DNA from: Amycolatopsis umgeniensis
GTDB taxonomy: Bacteria > Actinomycetota > Actinomycetes > Mycobacteriales > Pseudonocardiaceae
Length of the DNA stretch: 64,000 bases
Reading direction: 5' to 3'
Assembly (NCBI RefSeq): GCF_014205155.1
Contig: NZ_JACHMX010000001.1
Span: 7,998,001 to 8,062,000, forward strand
Position 1 is the stretch's first letter. The number at the start of each line of letters is the position of its first letter. The notes beneath the pieces are model-generated. The model did not search any database. It was not told the origin of the DNA and worked only from the letters and a program-made list of their open reading frames with translations. This document shows, in pieces, positions 23,829 to 32,216 of this stretch. Made by a program: the position numbers and the translations under genes.

Positions 23829-24119
23829 ATGTCGCATTCACTGGGGCCGCTGGCGAACAACCTGGCCGCCTACGCCATCTACTCGACCGCGCAGACCGAG
23901 ATGCGCCACGCCTACAAACTGATCGAAGTGGGCGACTACCTCGGCGCCGCAGCGGAGATCGATTCCGCCGCGCACGCCGCCGAAGTGCTCGCCCGCGCCA
24001 CCTCCGATCTGGACGCGGAACGCTCCGAACGATGGCTCAGAGTCGTCGCCGCTCGAAGGCGGTTCGCCGAACAGGCCCGGGTGCGGGCTTCGGACCTCAC
24101 GGTGCCGCTCGCCGCCTGA
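23829..24119 (+). CDS. Small conserved helical protein of unknown function
   Basis: 96 residues, predicted all-helical: ATG with CGGAG upstream, Ala- and Arg-rich, no signal peptide or membrane segment. The middle (LIEVGDYLGAAAEIDSAAHAAEVLARA) has the spacing of a helical hairpin or TPR-like repeat. It does not match a family I can name. It is divergent from the MFS gene and convergent with the GlxA regulator, so it is probably a monocistronic unit. Confidence 0.65.
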   Translation: MSHSLGPLANNLAAYAIYSTAQTEMRHAYKLIEVGDYLGAAAEIDSAAHAAEVLARATSDLDAERSERWLRVVAARRRFAEQARVRASDLTVPLAA

Positions 24120-24143
24120 CCCAGAACCGGATACCCCGCCGCA

Positions 24144-25082
24144 TCAACGGAAAGCACGTCGATAGGTGACCGGGCTGACGCCGGTCGTCCGCTTGAACCG
24201 GTCGCGGAACGAGGTGGGCGAACCGAAACCGACCTCGGCGCTGATCCGTTCGACGGCGTCCTGGGTGGTCTCCAGCAGATGCTGCGCCTGCCGGACGCGC
24301 GCCCGGTGCAGCCACTGCAACGGTGTCGTCCCGGTCTGTTCGCGGAAATGCCGGATCAGCGTGCGCGTGCTCATCCCGGCGCGAGCGGCGATGTCGGTGA
24401 GGCTGAGATCGCGCGCCAGGTTTTCCTGTATCCACAGCAAAGTGGGTTCCAGCGCCGTGCCGCGGGGAGCCGGGGGATGCCGCGGCGCGATGAACTGCGC
24501 TTGGCCGCCCTCCCGTTCCAGCGCCATCACCGAGAGGCGGGCCGCGTCGGCCGCGATCGCGGAGCCGTGATCGCGGCGGATCAGGTGCAGGCACAGATCC
24601 AGTCCCGCGGCGGCGCCCGCCGACGTCAGGATCCGCCCGTTGTCGACGTAGAGCACGTCCGGGTCGACCTTCACCGCCGGATACAGCTCGGCGAGCAGGC
24701 CGGCGGCGACCCAGTGGGTGGTGGCACGGAGGCCGTCGAGCAGGCCCGCGGCGGCGAGGACGAACGTGCCGGAGCAGATGGAGGCGATCCGCGTGCCCCT
24801 CGCGGCGGCCGAGGTGAGCGCGTCGCGGACGGCTTCCGGCAACGGCCGGGCCGGTTCGGCGGTGCCGGGCACGATGATCGTGTCGGCCTCGCGCAGTGCC
24901 TCGAGCCCCCACGGCGCGCGCAGGGTGAAGTGCCCGGCGTCGACGTCCGGATGTTCGGCGCAGACGAGCAGCCGGTACCCCGCGCCGCCGTCCGCCGTCC
25001 GTGTCCTGGTGAAGACCTCGATGGGTGTCGACAGGTCGAACGGGATCACCTGGTCCAACGCGAGCACGGCGACGGTGTGCAT
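24144..25082 (-). CDS. GlxA-family transcriptional regulator (DJ-1/PfpI + AraC)
   Basis: 312 residues. Residues 1-180 form a DJ-1/PfpI-like domain with the elbow IASICSGTFVLAAAGLLDG; the C-terminal 100 residues contain two AraC-type helix-turn-helix motifs (LSLTDIAARAGMSTRTLIRHF; AVERISAEVGFGSPTSFRDRFKR). GlxA-type regulators generally sense a small molecule and act on adjacent genes. The divergent neighbour is a DUF6010 membrane protein with a monooxygenase gene behind it; these are the likeliest targets. Confidence 0.9.
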   Translation of the reverse strand: MHTVAVLALDQVIPFDLSTPIEVFTRTRTADGGAGYRLLVCAEHPDVDAGHFTLRAPWGLEALREADTIIVPGTAEPARPLPEAVRDALTSAAARGTRIASICSGTFVLAAAGLLDGLRATTHWVAAGLLAELYPAVKVDPDVLYVDNGRILTSAGAAAGLDLCLHLIRRDHGSAIAADAARLSVMALEREGGQAQFIAPRHPPAPRGTALEPTLLWIQENLARDLSLTDIAARAGMSTRTLIRHFREQTGTTPLQWLHRARVRQAQHLLETTQDAVERISAEVGFGSPTSFRDRFKRTTGVSPVTYRRAFR

Positions 25083-25173
25083 GGCCGCAACCTACCCGCC
25101 GATGGCGAGATCCCGTTGGAAGGCGTCGTTCACGCCACTGGGAGCGGACGCGGTGCGGTTCTAGCGTCGAGCC

Positions 25174-25566
25174 ATGGTGATCATCGCGCCGATCCTCGTC
25201 GGCCTCGTCTATGTCGTCCTGATGTCGCTGATCCACGAGCCGCATCGGCGCCGCTTCAACGCGATCATGGTGGCGGGCGCCGGAGCCGCGTATGCGAGCG
25301 GAGGCGGACTCGGGATCTGGGAGTTGGTCTTCACCGCGGTGATGGCGTACGTGGCTTACCGCGGCCTCGAGTCCTGGACGTTCATCGGCATCGGCTGGCT
25401 GCTGCACACCGCTTGGGACGTCGTGCACCATCTCAAGGGTGCGCCGATCATCCCGTTCTTGGACGATTCCTCGTTCGGCTGCGCGATCTGCGATCCGGTG
25501 ATCGCGATCTGGTGTTTCGCGGGCGGGCCTGTCGTTTTCCGCCGGGCGCGTTCGTCGGTCGGGTGA
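25174..25566 (+). CDS. DUF6010 family membrane protein
   Basis: 130 residues with four hydrophobic segments, matching DUF6010: IHEPHRRRFNAIMVAGAGAAY, an aromatic Trp-rich centre (YRGLESWTFIGIGWLLHTAWDVVHH) and a C-terminal GCAICDPVIAIWCFAGG. The conserved His/Asp/Cys in membrane-proximal positions may bind a metal or cofactor, but no function is established. It is divergently transcribed from the GlxA regulator and 25 bp upstream of a small monooxygenase gene, suggesting a two-gene operon. Confidence 0.78.
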   Translation: MVIIAPILVGLVYVVLMSLIHEPHRRRFNAIMVAGAGAAYASGGGLGIWELVFTAVMAYVAYRGLESWTFIGIGWLLHTAWDVVHHLKGAPIIPFLDDSSFGCAICDPVIAIWCFAGGPVVFRRARSSVG

Positions 25567-25591
25567 AACGACCGGACGAAGGGAGCAAGAA

Positions 25592-25885
25592 ATGACGGTG
25601 ATCGTGGCGGGGAAGGTGTACGTCGATCCGGAGGAGCGGGACCGGTACGTCGAAGGCCACCAGGTGATCGTGGAGAAGGCGCGGGCGCATCCCGGGTGTC
25701 TCGACGTGGTGATCTCGGCCGACACGCTCGAAGGCGGCCGGGTGAACATCTTCGAGTACTGGGAGTCGGAGGAGGTGCTGAACGCGTGGCGTGCGGTCTC
25801 GCCCGCGCCGACGTATTCCGCCGAGATCCAGGGCGGGGAGGTCTTCAAACACCAGGTTTCCCGCTCCGGGCCGCCGTTCGACTGA
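25592..25885 (+). CDS. Antibiotic biosynthesis monooxygenase (ABM) family protein
   Basis: 97 residues in the dimeric ferredoxin-like ABM/YgiN fold: a beta strand (TVIVAGKVYVDP), a helix (RDRYVEGHQVIVEKARAHPGC), LDVVISADTLEGGRVNIFEYWES and a last helix. It is preceded by GGGAGCAAGAA. Members include quinol monooxygenases and cofactor-free oxygenases acting on aromatic polyketides, but many are uncharacterised. Probably co-transcribed with the DUF6010 gene. Confidence 0.82.
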   Translation: MTVIVAGKVYVDPEERDRYVEGHQVIVEKARAHPGCLDVVISADTLEGGRVNIFEYWESEEVLNAWRAVSPAPTYSAEIQGGEVFKHQVSRSGPPFD

Positions 25886-25918
25886 GCCGGGGCGCTTGGC
25901 CGTTGGGCCGATTGATGT

Positions 25919-25930
25919 GAACATATGTTC
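25919..25930. promoter_or_regulatory. LexA/SOS-like box at the dinB start codon
   Basis: GAACATATGTTC is a perfect palindrome matching the actinobacterial/Bacillus SOS core GAAC-N4-GTTC with an RNRY-type spacer. It ends one base before the dinB ATG, and no ribosome-binding site intervenes, so the mRNA may be leaderless with LexA covering the transcription start. LexA control is inferred from the motif. Confidence 0.6.
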
Positions 25931-25931
25931 T

Positions 25932-27122
25932 ATGACGACCGAGGGTCCCATCTTGCACGCCGACCTGGACTCGTTCTACGCGTCGGTCGAGCAGCGTGAC
26001 GACCCGAGCCTGCGCGGGCGGCCGGTCATCGTCGGCGGCGGTGTCGTCTTGGCGGCCAGTTACGAGGCCAAGGCGTACGGCGTCCGCACGGCGATGGGCG
26101 GCGGCCAGGCGCGGCGGCTGTGCCCGGACGCGATCGTGGTCCCGCCTCGGATGCGCGCGTACTCGGCGGCGAGCAAGGCGGTCTTCGAGGTCTTCGACAA
26201 CACGACGCCGCTGGTGGAGGGCATCTCGATCGACGAGGCCTTCCTCGATGTCGGCGGGCTGCTGAAGATCGCGGGCACGCCGAGCCGGATCGCCGCGAAA
26301 CTGCGGAAGGACGTCCTGGAGCAGGTCGGCCTGCCGATCACCGTCGGCGTGGCCAGGACCAAGTTCCTCGCGAAGGTGGCCAGCGGCGTCGCGAAACCCG
26401 ATGGTCTCCTGGTCGTGCCGCACGACAAGGAACTGGAATTCCTGCATCCGCTGCCTGTCGAGCGGCTGTGGGGCGTGGGCAAGGTGACGGCGCAGAAGCT
26501 CCGCGAGCGCGGCGTGACGACGGTCGGGCAGATGGAGGGGTTCGGGGAGAAGGAACTCGTCCGGATGCTCGGCCGGGGCGTCGGCACCCACCTGCACGCC
26601 CTGTCCCACAACGACGACCCGCGGCGGGTGCGGACAGGCCGCCGACGCCGGTCGATCGGGGCGCAGCGCGCGCTCGGGAGCAGGCCGCGCTCGCCCGCCG
26701 AACTCGACTCGACGCTGCTGACACTGGCCGATCGCCTCGCCCGGCGACTGCGCTCGGCGCACCGGGTGTGCCGGACGGTCGTCCTGCGGATGCGGTTCGG
26801 CGACTTCACCAGGGCGACGCGTTCGCACACCCTGCTGGAGGCGACCGAACAGACCGGCGCGATAGTCGCGGCGGCACGCGGCCTGCTCGCGACGGCGAGA
26901 CCGCTGATCGACGAACGCGGGCTCACCCTGATCGGCCTCGCGCTCACGAACCTGTCGAAGGACGACGCGATCCAGCTGGCGTTGCCGTTCGACGCGAAGC
27001 CGAGGGACGCGCTCGATTCGACCCTCGACACCGTCCGGGACCGCTTCGGTTCGAAGTCCATCACGCGGGCGGTGCACCTCGGGCAGGTCGAGGAACCGTG
27101 GGTGCCACTGCTGCCGGACTGA
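25932..27122 (+). CDS. dinB: DNA polymerase IV (Y family)
   Basis: A 396-residue Y-family translesion polymerase. The catalytic carboxylates are in place: Asp11 (HADLDSFYASVE) and Asp101-Glu102 (GISIDEAFLDVG). A helix-hairpin-helix region follows (LWGVGKVTAQKLRERGVTT), then the little-finger domain. Length and order are those of DinB; the C-terminus (QLALPFDAKPRD) resembles a beta-clamp-binding motif. It is an error-prone bypass enzyme in the cytoplasm. The LexA-like box at its start suggests damage induction, and RNase HI follows 26 bp downstream, probably in the same transcript. Confidence 0.95.
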   Translation: MTTEGPILHADLDSFYASVEQRDDPSLRGRPVIVGGGVVLAASYEAKAYGVRTAMGGGQARRLCPDAIVVPPRMRAYSAASKAVFEVFDNTTPLVEGISIDEAFLDVGGLLKIAGTPSRIAAKLRKDVLEQVGLPITVGVARTKFLAKVASGVAKPDGLLVVPHDKELEFLHPLPVERLWGVGKVTAQKLRERGVTTVGQMEGFGEKELVRMLGRGVGTHLHALSHNDDPRRVRTGRRRRSIGAQRALGSRPRSPAELDSTLLTLADRLARRLRSAHRVCRTVVLRMRFGDFTRATRSHTLLEATEQTGAIVAAARGLLATARPLIDERGLTLIGLALTNLSKDDAIQLALPFDAKPRDALDSTLDTVRDRFGSKSITRAVHLGQVEEPWVPLLPD

Positions 27123-27148
27123 CCCAGTCCGGTCGCTAGGGTGTCCCG

Positions 27149-27637
27149 GTGGCGGATTCAGCGGTCGAGATCTACACCGATGGCGCGTGCAGCGGGAATC
27201 CCGGCCCCGGCGGCTGGGGAGCGGTGCTGCGGTACGGCGACGTCGAGAAGGAGATCTACGGCGGGGACGCCGGGCCGACCACGAACAACCGGATGGAGCT
27301 GATGGCGCCCATCGAGGCGCTCGAAAGCCTCAAACGCCGGGTCACGGTGAACCTCTACACCGACAGCACGTACGTCCGGAACGGCATCACCAGCTGGGTG
27401 CGGAACTGGAAGAACAACGGCTGGATGACCTCGGCCAAGACACCGGTCAAGAACGCCGACCTGTGGCGCCGCCTCGACGAAGCCGCCTCACGGCACGACG
27501 TCGAATGGCATTGGGTCAAGGGCCACGCCGGGCATCCGGAGAACGAGCGAGCGGACCGGCTCGCCGTCAAAGGCGTGGAAGAGGTCATGGGACGACCCGT
27601 GGTCCAGCCCGGCGAACGGTCCGCTCGGCGTCGTTAG
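27149..27637 (+). CDS. rnhA: Ribonuclease HI
   Basis: 162 residues starting at GTG. The metal-binding DEDD set is complete: Asp11 ([14 protein letters not shown]), Glu50 ([13 protein letters not shown]), Asp72 (YTDSTYV) and Asp136 ([11 protein letters not shown]), with the flexible-loop His126. It removes RNA from RNA-DNA hybrids such as R-loops and replication primers. It follows dinB by 26 bp. Its TAG stop overlaps the stop of the convergent peptidase gene (TTAG, 27634-27637). Confidence 0.95.
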   Translation: MADSAVEIYTDGACSGNPGPGGWGAVLRYGDVEKEIYGGDAGPTTNNRMELMAPIEALESLKRRVTVNLYTDSTYVRNGITSWVRNWKNNGWMTSAKTPVKNADLWRRLDEAASRHDVEWHWVKGHAGHPENERADRLAVKGVEEVMGRPVVQPGERSARRR

Positions 27638-28305
27638 CAGCTGACGCTGACCTTCGCGCTCTTGGAGAACGACACGTGGACGTGGTCCATGTGGTTGGCG
27701 GTCGCGCCGCCGCGGTCCTCCATGGTGTCCCAGCCGCTGCCGTCGTTGTAGCGCTGGCGCCAGATGACGTACGTGACGCCGAAGTCCTTCTGGTTGGCCA
27801 GGATGTAGTCGGCGATCGCGTTGCCGGTTGCGGTGTCCACCATGAAGTCCAGCGCGAGGCCGGAGGGGTGGTCACTGGCGTTCGCGCGGCCGGCGACGCC
27901 GCCGACGGTCTTGACGCCGAACTTCGCCTTGACGTGGTTGCCGACCTGGGCGACGTGCGGCTTGGTGCCGGCGAGGCTGGTCGAACACGACGCCGTCGCG
28001 GCGGGCACGGTCTTCTTGACCGGTGCGGGGGCCTTCGTCGACGTCGTCGGCTTCGGGGGAGCCGCGGTGGTCGACGGGGGCGGGGTCGTCGAGCTGGAGG
28101 GCGGGGTGCTGCTGGTCGACGGCGGGGGAGTCACGCTGGAGACCGGGGGAGCCTGCAGCGCGAGCGCGGCACTGGCCGCTTCGACGTCGGGGGAACCCGC
28201 GGTGGTCAGCCACATCGACGCCGGGAGCGCCGTGGCGACCGCTGCCGCGATACCCGCGGGGAGCTTCCACTTCGGAGCGTTGGTCTTGCGATGTCTGCCG
28301 GCCAT
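27634..28305 (-). CDS. Secreted M15-like (ARB_07466 type) peptidase domain protein
   Basis: About 223 residues from the ATG at 28305 (MAGRHRKT, a common opening of actinobacterial wall-lytic proteins). A positively charged N-terminus with one hydrophobic segment ([16 protein letters not shown]) serves as signal or anchor. A Pro/Ser/Thr-rich linker of about 65 residues follows. The C-terminal ~115 residues carry [11 protein letters not shown] and HMDHVHVSF, the His/Asp/His zinc pattern of M15-like D-Ala-D-Ala carboxypeptidase domains. It probably acts on peptidoglycan stem peptides outside the membrane, but substrate is untested. The untranslated leader contains a strong hairpin (28336-28361). 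Confidence 0.8.
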   Translation of the reverse strand: MAGRHRKTNAPKWKLPAGIAAAVATALPASMWLTTAGSPDVEAASAALALQAPPVSSVTPPPSTSSTPPSSSTTPPPSTTAAPPKPTTSTKAPAPVKKTVPAATASCSTSLAGTKPHVAQVGNHVKAKFGVKTVGGVAGRANASDHPSGLALDFMVDTATGNAIADYILANQKDFGVTYVIWRQRYNDGSGWDTMEDRGGATANHMDHVHVSFSKSAKVSVSC

Positions 28306-28335
28306 TTCTCTGATCACTCACCAATTCGGGGACGG

Positions 28336-28361
28336 GAGCTCGCGTCGGGGGCCGCGAGCTC
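28336..28361 (-). promoter_or_regulatory. Hairpin in the 5' leader of the peptidase gene
   Basis: GAGCTCGCG and CGCGAGCTC form a perfect 9 bp stem with an 8-base loop, 31 bp upstream of the peptidase ATG on the same strand. c-di-AMP (ydaO) riboswitches often precede actinobacterial wall hydrolases; I looked for their consensus and did not find it here, so this is only a hairpin of unknown role. Confidence 0.4.
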
Positions 28362-28501
28362 CGGGCAACATTACGAAATGGACACGGCAATGTCACGCCC
28401 GAGTGTGCTCGCCCACAGTTACCTTGATCGTTGAACCAAAAGGGGCTCACGTCCGTACAGACACAAGAAGTGCTTTTATATGAGCACTGTGAGTGACGAG
28501 T

Positions 28502-28999
28502 TCAGTCCGCTTTGCAGGATTGGAAGAGCACGTTCTCACCCGGCGAGATCACGTTCACCGCCGGGGAGTGTGGGGTCCGGCTGTTGGCCGTCGAGGCCGT
28601 GATCACGGTGCAGACCAGCTGATTGATGGCCTGATCGGACAATATGCGCACGGAGAACGGCAGCGCGAGGCTCGCCGGGTCGCCAGGATAGACCTTGACC
28701 CGGCCCAGTTCCGGCGGGACGAATGTGGTGATCCCCTGGGCGGCTTCCCGTTCCGTCGGCCCCTTCAACAGCAGCGTGATCGCGCCTTCCGGGGAGATGT
28801 AGCCCTCGCTGGGCCTGGTCACCGGAATGACCCGGCCCTCGGAGACGAAGTACAAGGTCAGCCCGTTGACGAGCGCCGGCCCCGAGGTGGCGCGGATCGA
28901 CGGTCCCGGTCCGGCCGGGACGACGCCGGTCGGCTGGACACCGCAGGCCGTCGCCAGCGTCAGGGCCATGAGGGCGGGAAGAAGCCACGTCTTCCTCAT
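28502..28999 (-). CDS. GerMN-domain lipoprotein of a two-component operon
   Basis: 165 residues. The N-terminus MRKTWLLPALMALTLATAC is a lipoprotein signal with the modified Cys at residue 19. The rest is one GerMN (sporulation/germination) domain: LYFVSEGRVIPVTRP, ITLLLKGPTEREAAQGITTFVP, VRILSDQAINQLVCTV. The ATG overlaps the kinase stop (ATGA), so it is translated as the third gene of the response regulator-kinase-lipoprotein operon. By analogy with CseA and LpqB it may modulate the kinase at the outer face of the membrane; that is inference. Confidence 0.85.
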   Translation of the reverse strand: MRKTWLLPALMALTLATACGVQPTGVVPAGPGPSIRATSGPALVNGLTLYFVSEGRVIPVTRPSEGYISPEGAITLLLKGPTEREAAQGITTFVPPELGRVKVYPGDPASLALPFSVRILSDQAINQLVCTVITASTANSRTPHSPAVNVISPGENVLFQSCKAD

Positions 29000-30408
29000 C
29001 GCGGACCTCCCTCGGCCAGATGCGGCAGGCGCAGGACGAACCGGGCGCCGTGCCCGGTGTTGGCGGCCGTGATGTCGCCGCCGTGCAGACGGGCGTTCTC
29101 CAGGGCGATCGCCAGGCCCAGCCCACTGCCTTCGGAGCGGGCGCGCGCGGTGTCGGCCTTGGTGAACCGGTCGAACACATGCGGCAGGACCTCGGGGTCG
29201 ATCCCCGGCCCGTGATCGTCGACTTCGAGTGTGACGCCTTCCTCGTCGGCGCGCAGACGGGCCTCGACCGGGGCCGCGCCGTGCCGGAACGCGTTGCCGA
29301 CGAGATTGGCGACGATCAGGTCGAGCCGCCGCCGGTCGACCCGGGCGAGAACGCCCTCCGGCAGGTCGACGACCAGGTCTTCGCCATCGCGCCAGCCGCG
29401 GGCGTCGAGGCTGTCCCGGATCGCCGTCGCGAGATCCCATTCGTCGAGGACGAGTTCGGCGCGGCCCGCGTCGAACCGGGAGATCTCGACCAGGTCCCGG
29501 ACGAGCCGGGTCAGCCTGCGGGTCTCACCCGAGACCAGCCGCGCCGCGACCGCGGTGTCGGGCGGCAGTGCTTCGGCGTCCTCGTCCAGGACGTCGGTGA
29601 CCGCGTTCATCGCCGCCAGCGGCGTGCGGAGCTCGTGCGAGACGTCCGCCACGAACCGGCGTGCGTCGGCTTCCATGGCCCTCAGCTCACCGACGGTGCG
29701 CTCCAGTTCGGCGGCGGTGTTGTTGAAGGTCGTGACCAGTTCGGCTAGTTCGTCGGACCCCTTGGCGGGCAGCCGGACGTCGAGCCTGCCCTCGCCGAGC
29801 TGGGCGGCGGCGGTGTTGAGCGCCCGGACCGGCCGCAGCACCTGCCGCGCGGCGAGCAGGGCCAGCGCGGCGGCGAGCGGCAGTGCGAGCGCCGCGGTCT
29901 GCCAGGCTTTTTTCGCGAGTTCCTCGATGGCTTGCTGCTGCTGGACGAGCGAGGTGAGCGAGTACACCTCGACGCCGCTGGCCCTCATCGACCCGTCCGG
30001 CTGCCGCGTCAGTACCGGCATGCCGACCAGGAGCTCGGGTTTGGCGTCGCGGTCCAGCCGCTGGAACTGGATCCGGGTGTCGCCCGCGACGGTCTTCCGC
30101 AGTTCGGGTGTGAACGTGGTCAGATCCGGGCCGTTGACCGAGCGCTGGTCCCGGTAGACGGCGACGGCGGTCAACCGCAGGCTGCCCGCGAAGTCGTTGA
30201 GCTGCTCCTGAGTCGGCGGGGTGGACAGAGGGCGGCTGTAGGCGCTGACCCGGTCTTTCAGCTGGTTCATCGCCGCGTCCTGGACCGCTTCGAGGATCGT
30301 GTTGCGGGCCGAAACGTAGCTGGCCCCCGCCGCGGCCGCCGCCCCGATGATCGTCATCGCCGCGAAGGCCAGGATGAGCCGGGGACGCAGCCCGGAGAGC
30401 AGCCTCAT
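28996..30408 (-). CDS. Sensor histidine kinase (CseC-like)
   Basis: A 470-residue classical sensor kinase: TM1 at about 10-32, an extracellular domain of about 130 residues, TM2 at 168-188, HAMP, then the phosphoacceptor His258 in FVADVSHELRTPL. The ATP-binding domain has N-box NLVGNAFRHG, DDHGPGID and GSGLGLAIA. It is translationally coupled to the response regulator upstream (4 bp overlap) and to the GerMN lipoprotein downstream. The gene set resembles envelope-stress systems such as CseB/CseC of Streptomyces; the signal is not known. Confidence 0.92.
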   Translation of the reverse strand: MRLLSGLRPRLILAFAAMTIIGAAAAAGASYVSARNTILEAVQDAAMNQLKDRVSAYSRPLSTPPTQEQLNDFAGSLRLTAVAVYRDQRSVNGPDLTTFTPELRKTVAGDTRIQFQRLDRDAKPELLVGMPVLTRQPDGSMRASGVEVYSLTSLVQQQQAIEELAKKAWQTAALALPLAAALALLAARQVLRPVRALNTAAAQLGEGRLDVRLPAKGSDELAELVTTFNNTAAELERTVGELRAMEADARRFVADVSHELRTPLAAMNAVTDVLDEDAEALPPDTAVAARLVSGETRRLTRLVRDLVEISRFDAGRAELVLDEWDLATAIRDSLDARGWRDGEDLVVDLPEGVLARVDRRRLDLIVANLVGNAFRHGAAPVEARLRADEEGVTLEVDDHGPGIDPEVLPHVFDRFTKADTARARSEGSGLGLAIALENARLHGGDITAANTGHGARFVLRLPHLAEGGPR

Positions 30409-31097
30409 GAACGGCCGAACCGGTACCCGAAGCCGCGGACGGTCTGGACGTGGTCGGGTTTCGCGGGCACGTCTTCGATCTTCGCGCGCAAGCGCTGGAT
30501 GCAGGCGTCGACCAGCCGGGAGTCGCCGAGGTAGTCGTGATCCCAGACGGCGGAGAGGATCTGCTGGCGGCTGTAGACCTGCCCCGGCGTGCGCGAAAGC
30601 TCCAGCAGCAGTTTCAGCTCTGTCGGCGTGAGCGAGACCGGCTCGCCGTTCTTCGTGACCACCAGCCCGGCCCTGTCGATGACCAGACGGCCGTGCCGTT
30701 CCTCGGCCGGGTCCTCCTCGCTCGCGGGCTTCTCGCTCACCGCGCGCCGCAGCACCGCCCGGATCCGGGCGTCGAGCACCCGGGGTTCGATCGGTTTGGT
30801 CACGTAGTCGTCGGCTCCCGCCTCCAGGCCGGCCACGATGTCGAAGTCGTCGCTGCGGGCGGTGAGCATGATGATCGGCACCTCACCCGCCGAGCGGATC
30901 CGGCGGCAGGTCTCGAAGCCGTCGATCCCGGGCAGCATCAGGTCCAGTACGACGATGTCGGGCTGGTAGACCCGCAGTTTCTCCAGTCCGAGCTCACCGC
31001 TCTCGGCGGTGTGGACGGTGTGCGCCTGACGGCGCAGCGCGAGTTCCAGACCCTCCCGGACGGACGCGTCGTCTTCGATCAAAAGGACACTTGCCAC
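30405..31097 (-). CDS. OmpR-family response regulator (CseB-like)
   Basis: 230 residues from a GTG at 31097 (MASVLLIEDDASVREGLE); homologues start here and no good ribosome-binding site lies upstream, so the message may be leaderless. Receiver domain with phospho-acceptor Asp52 (VLDLMLPGIDG) and C-terminal winged helix (LTPTELKLLLELSRTPGQVYSR; YLGDSRLVDACIQRLRAKIED; VQTVRGFGYRF). It is the first gene of the operon with the kinase and the lipoprotein, and presumably controls envelope genes. Confidence 0.92.
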   Translation of the reverse strand: MASVLLIEDDASVREGLELALRRQAHTVHTAESGELGLEKLRVYQPDIVVLDLMLPGIDGFETCRRIRSAGEVPIIMLTARSDDFDIVAGLEAGADDYVTKPIEPRVLDARIRAVLRRAVSEKPASEEDPAEERHGRLVIDRAGLVVTKNGEPVSLTPTELKLLLELSRTPGQVYSRQQILSAVWDHDYLGDSRLVDACIQRLRAKIEDVPAKPDHVQTVRGFGYRFGRS

Positions 31098-31207
31098 GCC
31101 GCCATTATTCGGATGTCGCCGCTTGTGTGCGACTCGGCTCGATCTTGTAGCAGAACCATGACATTGTCCGGACCTCACGGCGAAACGGCGTGGGGACAGT
31201 GGGACAC

Positions 31208-32155
31208 ATGGCCGTACTCACCCACGAAGCGAAGCCGACCCCCGCCCACCGTCCGCTGCCGGGACGGCATGCCGAGACCAGGCTCACCCTGTCCAGGGCC
31301 GTGTTCCAGCTCGCCACCGGACTGGGACTGGCCGCCGCGTTCATCGTGACCTACGTGCTCTTCGTGCACACGTCGGCGGGCCAGCTCGCGGAGAACGGCG
31401 TCGTCCGCAGCGCGCAATCCGGTCAGTGGTCCACAATGGACTGGGCCGGGCCGCTGCGGAACCAGGACATGGTGCTCGTGATCGGCACCGCCGCCATCGT
31501 GCTGATCGGACTGGCGCTCCTGCGGCGCAAACCGGGCCTGCTCGTCCCCGCCCTGAGCGTCCTCGCGCTCCCGCTCATCGCCGCGCAGCTGCTCAAGCTG
31601 TACGTCCTCGAACGCCCCGACCTGCCCGACGCCGGCTACGGACCAGGACACAACAGTCTCCCGAGCGGACACGTCAGCGCCGCCATGGCGATCCTGATGG
31701 CCCTCGCTTTCGTTCTGCCCCAACGATTCCGTCCGGTGATCATCGGGATCGGCGCCGTCGCCGTCGCCTGGGTCGCGTCGTCGACCATCGCGCTGGGCTG
31801 GCACCGGCTGAGCGACACGGCGGGCGCCTGCCTGCTGGGAGCGTCGTTCGCCTGTCTTCTCGCCGCCTGGCTGACCACCCGGCGCCGGGACCTGCGCCGT
31901 ACACCCGCCGTCCTGGTGGCACTGGCCACGGTACTGCCGACCGGGATCGTGCTGATCGGGTTCGCGGTCCTGAACACGGCGACCGAAGGCGCCGCCCAGT
32001 TCGTCGCCGCGCTGGTGCTGGCCGCGCTGGCCGCGGTCGGGATCGTGTTGGTCGCGCTGTGGCCGCTGCGCGGATCCGCGTTCGAACGGCGGACCGGCGT
32101 GGAGACCCGCGTGGTCGACGACCTGCTCGAGACCCGCCTCGTGACCCGCCGCTGA
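31208..32155 (+). CDS. PAP2-family membrane phosphatase
   Basis: 315 residues with about six or more membrane helices. The three phosphatase motifs are present: KLYVLERPDLP (Lys130-Arg136), PSGHVSA (152-158) and GWHRLSD (197-203) with the catalytic His pair. Such enzymes dephosphorylate undecaprenyl-diphosphate or phosphatidic acid-type lipids. A long Arg-rich segment and two further helices at the C-terminus exceed the minimal domain. It is divergent from the two-component operon, leaving about 110 bp for both promoters, so it could be a target of that system. Confidence 0.85.
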   Translation: MAVLTHEAKPTPAHRPLPGRHAETRLTLSRAVFQLATGLGLAAAFIVTYVLFVHTSAGQLAENGVVRSAQSGQWSTMDWAGPLRNQDMVLVIGTAAIVLIGLALLRRKPGLLVPALSVLALPLIAAQLLKLYVLERPDLPDAGYGPGHNSLPSGHVSAAMAILMALAFVLPQRFRPVIIGIGAVAVAWVASSTIALGWHRLSDTAGACLLGASFACLLAAWLTTRRRDLRRTPAVLVALATVLPTGIVLIGFAVLNTATEGAAQFVAALVLAALAAVGIVLVALWPLRGSAFERRTGVETRVVDDLLETRLVTRR

Positions 32156-32172
32156 CGGGGGTCCAGTGCGGC

Positions 32173-32195
32173 GGGCTGAAGGGGCCCTTCAGCCC
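32173..32195. terminator. Palindrome GGGCTGAAGGG-N-CCCTTCAGCCC
   Basis: Perfect 11 bp arms around one central base, between the convergent PAP2 and cyclase genes. The arms repeat the terminal sequence GCTGAAGGG of the elements at 9266 and 35101; it could be an internally deleted copy reduced to the two ends, now serving as a bidirectional terminator. Confidence 0.6.
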
Positions 32196-32216
32196 AGTGG
32201 GTCGTGAGTGGTCAGG

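Noticed and set aside
28322..28500. c-di-AMP (ydaO) riboswitch before the wall peptidase
   Set aside because: Expected conserved segments are absent; only a simple hairpin is present.
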